17,142 bases of DNA, taken from contig JADDPU010000178.1 in NCBI GenBank assembly GCA_016781725.1, forward strand, positions 1-17,142, written 5' to 3'. Each line of letters opens with the position of its first letter. Position 1 is the stretch's first letter. Position numbers and translations under genes: made by a program. The notes beneath the pieces are model-generated. The model was given only the letters and a program-made list of their open reading frames with translations. It did not search any database and had not been told where the DNA came from. This document shows positions 7,171 through 14,402 of the stretch, one piece after another. The stretch is from Rubrobacter sp. Its GTDB lineage: Bacteria; Actinomycetota; Rubrobacteria; Rubrobacterales; Rubrobacteraceae.

Positions 7171-7245
7171 GGGGCGGTGAACGCGGTGACAAAGCCGCCA
7201 GCGTTTGTGTGGTACAAAAGCGGGTAACTACAGAGTAGATCGTTC

Positions 7246-7322
7246 CTCGATAAAGGCAAACCCGCCGCGAGGTGGGGACGCAAAGCCGCGGGTCTCCTCT
7301 ACGGAGACAGCCGGGCCACCGA
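7246..7322 (+). ncRNA. Cyclic-di-GMP-I (GEMM-I) riboswitch
   Basis: The conserved core of the class I cyclic-di-GMP riboswitch is visible in full. AAAGGCAAACC (7252-7262) leads into a short stem closed by a GCGA GNRA tetraloop (7267-7270), followed by GGGACGCAAAGCC (7275-7287). A second hairpin pairs 7292-7297 with 7303-7308 (GTCTCC / GGAGAC). The 3' conserved element AGCCGGGCCACCG spans 7309-7321. This matches the two-adjacent-hairpin GEMM layout. The 3' element ends 2 nt before the Shine-Dalgarno of the subtilisin-like protease gene, so control is more likely at translation than by a terminator. TCTCCT at 7293-7298, part of the second hairpin, is also complementary to AGGAGA at 7324-7329 (the Shine-Dalgarno), giving a plausible switch. 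Confidence 0.93.
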
Positions 7323-7323
7323 A

Positions 7324-7329
7324 AGGAGA
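7324..7329 (+). promoter_or_regulatory. Riboswitch-adjacent ribosome binding site of the secreted protease
   Basis: AGGAGA lies 5 nt before the GTG at 7335 and decides that start. In-frame starts further upstream (for example 7272) lie inside the riboswitch aptamer and cannot be genuine. The site can pair fully with TCTCCT at 7293-7298. Confidence 0.75.
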
Positions 7330-7334
7330 TTTAC

Positions 7335-9038
<1,704 letters not shown>

Positions 9039-9062
9039 ACATCGCCGGGATTACCGTAGAGA

Positions 9063-9095
9063 GGAGAGGGCCCGCACGAAGCGCGGGCCCTCTCT
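9063..9095 (+). terminator. Rho-independent-type terminator after the protease gene
   Basis: GAGAGGGCCCGC (9064-9075) and GCGGGCCCTCTC (9083-9094) form a perfect 12-bp stem with the loop ACGAAGC, extendable by one G·U pair. The tail is only weakly T-rich (TCGTCTT). It lies 25 nt after the protease stop codon. Confidence 0.75.
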
Positions 9096-9147
9096 CGTCT
9101 TGGGAGGGCGTTGCGCTCCGGGCGGCCGGAGATCGTAATCCCTATGG

Positions 9148-9153
9148 TAAGAT
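9148..9153 (+). promoter_or_regulatory. Putative −10 element of the Mrp gene
   Basis: TAAGAT followed by TGCCCC lies about 70 nt before the Mrp start, in a short AT-richer island. No convincing −35 is seen. The same arrangement, a −10-like hexamer followed by G/C-rich TGCCCC, occurs before the CAP and nitroreductase genes. Confidence 0.35.
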
Positions 9154-9223
9154 TGCCCCTAAATCGCGGATTTCTGGCGGGCCCGTTTGCGTCGGCCGCC
9201 AGCGTTAGAGGAGGTTGGTAGGC

Positions 9224-10432
9224 GTGGTTGACTGGTTTCGCAGACGTGCCGGCGGTGGTAGATCGGCGGAGGCAGGGCCGACGGGGCTCGATGTCGAGGG
9301 TGAGACCGCCTCAGAGCTCGTGGATAGGACCCCCGAGCCCGCGGGGCCTGCCGACGGCTTCTCCGAGGCCGGTATCCGGGAGGCGCTGAGGGACGTGAGG
9401 GACCCGGAGATCGGGCGCGACCTCGTCTCCCTCAACATGGTCAGGGAGATCGAGATACAAGGTTCCGGAGTAAAGGTGGGGATAGCCCTCACCACCGCCG
9501 GGTGCCCCCTGAAGCACAAGATCACTACCGACATCAAGGACCGGCTCATGATGGTCGAGGGCGTCGAGAGCGTCGAGGTGGACTTCGGCGTGATGACCGA
9601 CACCGACCGCCAGAACCTGATGACCTCGCTGCACGGCGGTCCCTCGGAGCTGGCCCCGGCGTTCAGGGACGAGTCCAGGACGCGCATCATCGCCGTCGTC
9701 AGCGGCAAGGGCGGGGTGGGCAAGAGCACGGTTGCTGTGAACCTCGCCGCCGCCCTCGACCGGGCCGGCCACTCGGTCGAGATCCTCGACGCCGACGTGC
9801 ACGGCTCTTCGATCCCGGTGATGCTCGGTTCGACGGAGAAGCCCAACGTGGTGGGCGGTGTGATCTTCCCGATCGAGTCAACCCAGGGCCTTAAGTTCAT
9901 CTCGATGGGCAACTTCGTGAACGAGGGACAGGCCATTATCTGGCGCGCCCCAATCGTGAACAAGGCCCTCACCCAGCTTATGCGCGACGTCTACTGGGAC
10001 GAACCCGACTTTATCATCGTGGACATGCCGCCAGGGACGGGTGATGTGGCCCTCACCGTGGCCCAGATGATCCCCAAGGCCGAGGCGCTCGTCGTCACGA
10101 CCCCGCAGGCCGACGCCGCCCGCGTGGCGGTCAAGGCCGGCAAGATGGCAGTGCAGGCGCACCTGAAGGTAGCGGGGGTAGTCGAGAACATGGGTCACGC
10201 GGTGTGCCCGTGCTGCGGGGAGGAGATGAGGATCTTCGGCGGCGACGGTGGAGATAGGGTGGCCGGCGAGCTCGGGGCCAGCGTCCTCGGCCGCATCCCT
10301 ATCCTCCCCGACGCCACCGGCGAGCCGGGCAACGCCCTCTTCGACGCCGAGAGCGCGCCGGCGCGCGCCTTCGACGAGATCGCCGCCAGCCTCGCCGCGA
10401 CCAAGGTCCGGCGCCGCATAAAGGTTTTGTAG
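9224..10432 (+). CDS. Mrp/ApbC (NBP35-like) Fe-S cluster carrier ATPase with N-terminal MIP18/DUF59 domain
   Basis: A 402-aa cytosolic P-loop ATPase that carries and delivers [4Fe-4S] clusters to apoproteins. An extra low-complexity N terminus of about 45 residues is followed by a MIP18/DUF59 domain (about 47-125; IREALRDVRDPEIGRDLVSLN and TTAGCPLK with C94). The ATPase begins with the deviant Walker A SGKGGVGKST (160-169). ILDADVHGSS, VDMPPGTGDVALT and TTPQADAARV follow. The cluster-binding CPCC motif is at C328-C331. GTG 9224 is chosen because AGGAGG (9209-9214) is 9 nt upstream; a TTG at 9215 directly abuts that site and cannot be used. It is transcribed alone and ends in a strong hairpin. 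The N-terminal extension is not part of the conserved family core. Confidence 0.93.
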   Translation: MVDWFRRRAGGGRSAEAGPTGLDVEGETASELVDRTPEPAGPADGFSEAGIREALRDVRDPEIGRDLVSLNMVREIEIQGSGVKVGIALTTAGCPLKHKITTDIKDRLMMVEGVESVEVDFGVMTDTDRQNLMTSLHGGPSELAPAFRDESRTRIIAVVSGKGGVGKSTVAVNLAAALDRAGHSVEILDADVHGSSIPVMLGSTEKPNVVGGVIFPIESTQGLKFISMGNFVNEGQAIIWRAPIVNKALTQLMRDVYWDEPDFIIVDMPPGTGDVALTVAQMIPKAEALVVTTPQADAARVAVKAGKMAVQAHLKVAGVVENMGHAVCPCCGEEMRIFGGDGGDRVAGELGASVLGRIPILPDATGEPGNALFDAESAPARAFDEIAASLAATKVRRRIKVL

Positions 10433-10448
10433 GCAGCGTCTCATCATC

Positions 10449-10499
10449 GGCAGCAAGGGAGCGGCCCCGCATCTCTAGCGGGGCCGCTCCCTTGCTGCC
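10449..10499. terminator. Bidirectional terminator, 22-bp perfect stem
   Basis: Positions 10449-10470 and 10478-10499 are exact inverted repeats of 22 bp with the 7-nt loop ATCTCTA. On the + strand it is followed by TACTTTTCTCC, a usable U-tract for ending Mrp transcription. On the − strand no comparable U-tract follows, but the same stem may stop malate dehydrogenase readthrough. Confidence 0.85.
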
Positions 10500-10542
10500 T
10501 ACTTTTCTCCGGAAGAACTCGGCGGAGGGTAACGTGCGACTG

Positions 10543-11517
10543 TCAGCCGAGCAGCCCGAGCTCCTTCACGGCGTCGCGCTCCTCCTTCAGCTCGTTCACG
10601 GTAACGTCGAGCTTCGATTGCGCGAACTCGCCGACCTCAAGTCCCTCGACGATCTCGTAGTTGCCGTCCGAGCACCGCACGGGGAAAGACGATACGAGGC
10701 CCTCCTCCACGCCGTACTGGCCGCCGGACGGGACCGCCATCGAGCGAAGGCCGTCGGCTCCAAGAGCCCAGTCGCGCACGTGGTCGATCGCGGCGTTGGC
10801 GGCGGACGCTGCGGAGGAGGCGCCGCGCGCCTCGATGATCGCGGCGCCGCGCTTTCCGACCGCCGGGATGTACTCGTTCTCGTACCAGTCCATCTCCACC
10901 CTGTCGACGGCCCGCTCGCCGTTCACCTTGGCGTTGAAGAGGTCGGGGAACATCGACGGGGAGTGGTTGCCCCACACGACGAGGTCCTGCACGTCCTCGA
11001 CCCCTACCGAGAGCTTCTGGGCGAGCATCGAGACCGCGCGGTTCTCGTCGAGCCGCGTCATCGCGGTAAAGCGCTCCCGCGGCACGTCCGGCGCGTTGTT
11101 CATAGCGATCAGGGCGTTGGTGTTCGCCGGGTTGCCGACCACGAGGACCCGCACGTCGCCGGCCGCGTGGGCGTTGATGGCCTCGCCCTGGGGCTTGAAG
11201 ATCGCCCCGTTCGCCTCCAGAAGGTCGGCGCGTTCCATCCCCTTCTGGCGCGGCCTTGCGCCTATCAGCAACGCGACGTTAGAGCCGTCGAAAGCCTCGT
11301 TGGGGTCGGCGGTGATCTCCACGGACTCGAGCAGCGGGAACGCGCAGTCGTGCAGCTCCATCGCGGTGCCCTCGGCGGCCTTGAGTGCCGGTTCGATCTC
11401 GAGCAGCTTCAGCTTGATCTTCTCGTCCGGCCCGAGCAACTGGCCCGAGGCTATGCGGAACAGGATCGCGTATCCGATCGCGCCCGCGGCGCCGGTTACG
11501 GTGACGGTCGCTGACAT
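10543..11517 (-). CDS. mdh: Malate dehydrogenase (NAD-dependent, cytosolic-type)
   Basis: A 324-aa lactate/malate dehydrogenase family enzyme converting malate and oxaloacetate in the TCA cycle. Visible: nucleotide-binding TGAAGAIGY (8-16), LLEIEP (E41, favours NAD over NADP), substrate-loop GARPRQKGMERADLL (86-100), VVGNPANTNAL (126-136), TRLDENRA (154-161) with catalytic Asp157 and Arg160, and VWGNHSPSMFPD with catalytic His185. This is the 'GARPR.KGMER' type 2 malate dehydrogenase also found in many actinobacteria, with normal length. The ATG at 11517 is preceded by GAAGGAGAGGACCTG; the open frame continues far upstream to 11916, but only as the antisense of the nitroreductase gene. Divergent from the nitroreductase gene and convergent with Mrp. 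Confidence 0.95.
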   Translation of the reverse strand: MSATVTVTGAAGAIGYAILFRIASGQLLGPDEKIKLKLLEIEPALKAAEGTAMELHDCAFPLLESVEITADPNEAFDGSNVALLIGARPRQKGMERADLLEANGAIFKPQGEAINAHAAGDVRVLVVGNPANTNALIAMNNAPDVPRERFTAMTRLDENRAVSMLAQKLSVGVEDVQDLVVWGNHSPSMFPDLFNAKVNGERAVDRVEMDWYENEYIPAVGKRGAAIIEARGASSAASAANAAIDHVRDWALGADGLRSMAVPSGGQYGVEEGLVSSFPVRCSDGNYEIVEGLEVGEFAQSKLDVTVNELKEERDAVKELGLLG

Positions 11518-11567
11518 CAGGTCCTCTCCTTCTATCTCCTGGCTGTCCCTGTTTGTGGCTCGCGTGA

Positions 11568-11573
11568 ATGATA
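11568..11573 (-). promoter_or_regulatory. Putative −10 element of malate dehydrogenase
   Basis: Read on the − strand this is TATCAT followed by TC, 50 nt upstream of the start codon. The same TATCATTC string precedes the metallo-hydrolase gene at 13228-13233. No clear −35 is seen in either. Confidence 0.35.
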
Positions 11574-11609
11574 GGGCAACTCGCGCCCATCTGCCGCTTC
11601 CCGCCGCGA

Positions 11610-11615
11610 TAGAAT
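11610..11615 (+). promoter_or_regulatory. Putative −10 element of the nitroreductase gene
   Basis: TAGAAT followed by GCCCCC, 35 nt before the TTG start codon. No −35 hexamer is recognisable at normal spacing. Confidence 0.35.
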
Positions 11616-11650
11616 GCCCCCGCGTGCCTTTCGGATGAGCAGGGAGGGTC

Positions 11651-12226
11651 TTGGAGCTGGTAGAGGCGATAAGGTCGCGCCGGAGCGTCGGGCGCGTGAG
11701 GCAGGAGCCGGTGGCAAAGGAGCTTATCGAGCGCATCCTCGAGAGCGCCGTGCACGCGCCGAACCACAAGATCACCGAACCCTGGCGCTTCCACGTCTTT
11801 ACCGGCAAGGGTCGCGGCGAGCTCGCCCGGGCGAGGGCCGAGACGGCGCGGCTGCAGGCCGAGGCGGAGGGCGAGGACGAGGAGCTTGCGGCCGGCAGGA
11901 TCAGTCGCGAGCGCAAAAAAGCCTTCAGGGCCCCGGTCGTTATAGCCGTGATCTCGGAGGCCGGCCGCGACGAGGTGGAGAGCCTGGAGAACTACGCGGC
12001 CTGCGCCGCCGCCGTCCAGAACATGCAGCTCACAGCCCACGCTTTAGGGCTCGGCGTTATCTGGCGCACCGGCCCCGTCGCCTACCACGAGCACATGCGC
12101 GGGTTCTTCGGGCTCGAGACCGGCGACCGGATCGTAGCCTACCTCTACATAGGCTACCCGGACATGGGCGAGAGACCCAGACGCCGCAAGCCGGTCGAGG
12201 AGAAGACCACCTGGCACGAGGGCTAA
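11651..12226 (+). CDS. Nitroreductase family FMN-dependent oxidoreductase (YdjA-like)
   Basis: A 191-aa flavoprotein of the nitroreductase fold, which transfers hydride from NAD(P)H through FMN to nitro, quinone or enone substrates. Motifs: N-terminal AIRSRRSVGRV (FMN phosphate contact; usually RRSxRxF), PNHKITEPWRFHVF (38-51), and the helix YAACAAAVQNMQLTAHALGLGVIW, which lines the FMN and dimer interface. The C-terminal LYIGYPDMG is characteristic. PNHK.TEPWRF points to the small YdjA-like branch. The TTG start is supported by AGGGAGGG 2-6 nt upstream and by the family-typical first residues. It lies divergent to malate dehydrogenase; a hairpin and a tiny cationic ORF follow. Physiological substrate unknown. 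Confidence 0.9.
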   Translation: MELVEAIRSRRSVGRVRQEPVAKELIERILESAVHAPNHKITEPWRFHVFTGKGRGELARARAETARLQAEAEGEDEELAAGRISRERKKAFRAPVVIAVISEAGRDEVESLENYAACAAAVQNMQLTAHALGLGVIWRTGPVAYHEHMRGFFGLETGDRIVAYLYIGYPDMGERPRRRKPVEEKTTWHEG

Positions 12227-12230
12227 AAGG

Positions 12231-12256
12231 CCCGCCGGTCGCAACCCCGCGGCGGG
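12231..12256 (+). terminator. Hairpin between nitroreductase and the 25-aa ORF
   Basis: CCCGCCG (12231-12237) and CGGCGGG (12250-12256) form a perfect 7-bp stem with a 12-nt loop, 4 nt after the nitroreductase stop codon. It may end that transcript or act as a 5' element of the next small gene. Only TT follows it. Confidence 0.4.
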
Positions 12257-12297
12257 TTGGCACGTATCCGTGGGGGAACCCGACAGGAGGAGAACCC

Positions 12298-12375
12298 ATG
12301 AAGACGCTGCTCAGACGCCTGCTTATCCTCGCCGCGCCCGTAATATGGCGCAGGATCAGGCACCGCCGGCGCTAG
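12298..12375 (+). CDS. 25-residue cationic hydrophobic microprotein
   Basis: An ATG with a near-ideal ribosome binding site (GACAGGAGGAGAACCC) opens a 25-codon frame. Residues 1-7 are MKTLLRR, the core LLILAAPVIW (8-17) is hydrophobic, and residues 18-25 are almost all basic (RRIRHRRR), giving about +9 net charge. It should insert in or lie on the membrane with the basic tail in the cytoplasm. The reading frame is too short for routine gene calling, so the case rests on the ribosome binding site and the organised composition. It has the general look of small membrane proteins, type I toxin-like peptides or leader-type anchors, but I recognise no family. It sits 71 nt after the nitroreductase and is convergent with the metallo-hydrolase gene. 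Confidence 0.6.
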   Translation: MKTLLRRLLILAAPVIWRRIRHRRR

Positions 12376-12394
12376 CAGGGGGCGCTGGCCGCGG

Positions 12395-13195
12395 TCAGTC
12401 TTCTATAGGGACCGCGTCAAAGCCCTTCTCCGAGCGCCGAACCTTGACCAGCGGGTAGCCCGGCTCGTGGTAGAGGATCACGGGCGCGTCCCGCTTCTCA
12501 GCCTCCTCTAGCACCTCGATGCGGTTGCGGCGGGCGGCCTCGGGGTCGGTGTCGACGCCGGCTATGAGGTCGGGGTTCAGCCAGATCTTGGCGGGAGCAA
12601 GGTCCGCGGTGTAGAGCGCCGAGCTGTCGCCTGACTCGATCCAGACGATCTGGTGCCCCTCCGAGTGGCCGCTCCTCACCTCGACCCTTACGCCCTCGAC
12701 AACCTCGCCGTCACCGCTCAAGAGCTCGCACCAGCCCTCCTCGACGCCCCTCTCCACAGCAGGGACCGCCTCCCGGCGTCCGTCTCCGTCCGGCATCCCG
12801 CGGGCCTCTTCGAGCGCGGCCTCCTGCACGTAGACTGTGGCGCTCGGGAAGCTTGGCGGCTCGAGCGCCCACCCGACGTGGTCGGGGTCGAGGTGCGAGA
12901 GGACGACGCGCGTCACGTCCTCGGCTGAGTGCCCGGCGTCCTGCAGGTGATCCATCAGGTTCCGCTCCTGCCGCAACTCGTAGCGGCCGACGAGGACCTC
13001 GGGCAGCCCCGGCCCGAAACCCGCGTCTACGAGCACGAGGTCCTCTCCGGTCTCGATCAGGATAGGGTGCATGGCACCCTTGATCTTCGCCTTGCGCGAG
13101 CCGCCGAAGAGGTTGCCCGCGTCGGTGACGAACACGCCGTCGTCCAGGATGCGGACCCGCATCCGCCCTACCTCGAAGGTGCTTCCAGTAGCCAA
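12395..13195 (-). CDS. Metallo-beta-lactamase-fold hydrolase
   Basis: A 266-aa enzyme of the metallo-beta-lactamase superfamily, AHL-lactonase-like in layout. After an N-terminal beta sheet (RVRILDDGVFVTDAGNLFGG), IETGEDLVLVDAGFGPG leads to the metal motif SHLDPDHVGW. Later ligand regions are GHSEGHQIVW, the bridging Asp in LYTADLAP, and the terminal LYHEPGYPLVKV His. The signature reads HxDxDH instead of the usual HxHxDH, a variant known in ComEC-type members. The start is uncertain: TTG 13195 has AGGAGG 10 nt upstream and gives the usual N-terminal strand; TTG 13204 and ATG 13162 are alternatives. Substrate unknown. Divergent from the CAP-domain gene. Confidence 0.85.
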   Translation of the reverse strand: MATGSTFEVGRMRVRILDDGVFVTDAGNLFGGSRKAKIKGAMHPILIETGEDLVLVDAGFGPGLPEVLVGRYELRQERNLMDHLQDAGHSAEDVTRVVLSHLDPDHVGWALEPPSFPSATVYVQEAALEEARGMPDGDGRREAVPAVERGVEEGWCELLSGDGEVVEGVRVEVRSGHSEGHQIVWIESGDSSALYTADLAPAKIWLNPDLIAGVDTDPEAARRNRIEVLEEAEKRDAPVILYHEPGYPLVKVRRSEKGFDAVPIED

Positions 13196-13227
13196 GTCGC
13201 CCAAGCCTCCTCTGCTCGTGAGCCCGA

Positions 13228-13233
13228 ATGATA
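13228..13233 (-). promoter_or_regulatory. Putative −10 element of the metallo-hydrolase gene
   Basis: On the − strand this reads TATCAT followed by TC, 33 nt before the favoured TTG start, leaving room for the AGGAGG site. It is identical to the malate dehydrogenase −10 candidate (8-nt match TATCATTC). Confidence 0.35.
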
Positions 13234-13339
13234 ACGCCAGCGGTACGCTCTCGCTCGGGGTCTCCCGAAGGCCTCTGGCCCAGACCGGGCCATGAGAATT
13301 TAGGCCGGACGGCATATGGCGCAAACGCAAGCCTTGCGA

Positions 13340-13345
13340 GATAAT
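13340..13345 (+). promoter_or_regulatory. Putative −10 element of the CAP-domain gene, leaderless
   Basis: GATAAT ends exactly 7 nt before the GTG start codon at 13353 (spacer TGCCCCC), so transcription would begin at or within a base of the start codon. No ribosome binding site is present. Leaderless mRNAs of this kind are common in actinobacteria. Confidence 0.45.
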
Positions 13346-13352
13346 TGCCCCC

Positions 13353-14402
13353 GTGTTGACGCAAACCGAGAAGATTTCCGGCAAGAGCCGGCCTCGCTAC
13401 CGGTGGATGGTGGTCGTGGTGGCCGCCGTCTTGATCTCGGTGCTGGCGCTCGGCGAGAGCGGCTCCGCCGCGACCTCCTACGATTCCGAGGAGCTCCAGT
13501 TCCTACGGCTTATCAACGAGTATCGTGAGGAGAACGGGGCGGGACCGCTGCTCCTCTCGGACACGCTGGCCGTGGCCGCCGAGCACCACTCGAAGGACAT
13601 GGCCGAGTACGGCTTCTTCGCCCACAACACCCTGGCCAGCTCCTACTACCCTGTGGGGTCCCAGCCCTGGGACCGCATGGCGGCGGAGGGCTACACCTAC
13701 AACACTATCAGGGGCGAGAACCTGGCCACCGGCACGGAGACCGCCGAGGAGAGCTTCGAGGCCTGGCGCGAGTCGCCCTCCCACAACGCGGCCATGCTCG
13801 ACGGGCGCTACCGGGTGATCGGGATAGCCAGGGTATACGACCCGGACGGCGCCCACGCCTGGTACTGGGCCACGGACTTCGGCGGCGCAGTCGACCCAAC
13901 CTCCCACGCTCCGGGGGAGAGCTCCCGGGCCGGAGGGAAGCCGTCCAGGGACGAGGCCGGCATAGAGAACGGCGCTATGAACGGCAATACGATCTGGGAG
14001 CAGAAGGCGAAGGACGGGGCCGACCTCATCCTCGAGGACGATCACGCGCGTCTCGGCGGCTACGACGACGGGGCCGACGAGCTCAGGCAGAAGGTCCGGG
14101 TCGGCAAGGACGACGAGCTCACCTACGACGTCAAGATAGAGACAGCCGAGCGCCGGAACCCGTCAGACTGGCTGCGGGTGCGGATCACCAACAAGGAGGG
14201 CGACAGGCTCGCCGTCCTGAGGCGCTACGCGGACCGTGACACCGACGGGTGGCGGCACCACAAGATCGACCTGTCGCGGTTCGCGGGCCGGACGGTCTAC
14301 GTGAGTTTCCGCGTCAGGACCGATGAGGCCCTGCTCACTACCTTCTACCTGGACAACGTGGCCCTGGAGCGTAATTCAGGACCCGCCGACGCGGGTCCGT
14401 AG
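13353..14402 (+). CDS. Secreted CAP/SCP-domain protein with C-terminal jelly-roll-like domain
   Basis: A 349-aa exported protein. Residues 1-40 are a signal peptide: basic RPRYR, hydrophobic MVVVVAAVLISVLALG, then a likely cleavage after GSAA. Residues 45-180 are a CAP (SCP/PR-1, YkwD-like) domain: FLRLINEYREENGAGPLLLSD, AEHHSKDMAEYGFFAHN (H79, H91), GENLATG (E122), AWRESPSHNAAMLDGRYRVIGIARV (H144) and YWATDFGG. These His/Glu residues form the CAP cavity that binds metal in the family. A linker is followed by a C-terminal beta domain (about 215-345), with DGWRHHKIDLSRFAGRTVYVSF and a terminal TTFYLDNVALE. This resembles MAM-like or carbohydrate-binding jelly rolls. Function is unknown; bacterial CAP proteins are surface or spore-coat proteins. 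The GTG start is apparently leaderless. Confidence 0.9.
   Translation: MLTQTEKISGKSRPRYRWMVVVVAAVLISVLALGESGSAATSYDSEELQFLRLINEYREENGAGPLLLSDTLAVAAEHHSKDMAEYGFFAHNTLASSYYPVGSQPWDRMAAEGYTYNTIRGENLATGTETAEESFEAWRESPSHNAAMLDGRYRVIGIARVYDPDGAHAWYWATDFGGAVDPTSHAPGESSRAGGKPSRDEAGIENGAMNGNTIWEQKAKDGADLILEDDHARLGGYDDGADELRQKVRVGKDDELTYDVKIETAERRNPSDWLRVRITNKEGDRLAVLRRYADRDTDGWRHHKIDLSRFAGRTVYVSFRVRTDEALLTTFYLDNVALERNSGPADAGP

Noticed and set aside
7174..7200. Imperfect GGCGG ... CCGCC inverted repeat downstream of the mutase
   Set aside because: Short stem with a long loop; likely chance in GC-rich DNA, and the neighbouring 7141-7170 hairpin is much better.
7272..7334. Earlier in-frame start for the protease
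   Set aside because: It falls inside the riboswitch aptamer and has no ribosome binding site; GTG 7335 follows AGGAGA at proper spacing and begins the signal peptide.
11518..11916. Upstream in-frame extension of malate dehydrogenase by 133 codons
   Set aside because: The extension is antisense to the nitroreductase gene and low-complexity; the enzyme starts normally at the ATG 11517 with a good ribosome binding site.
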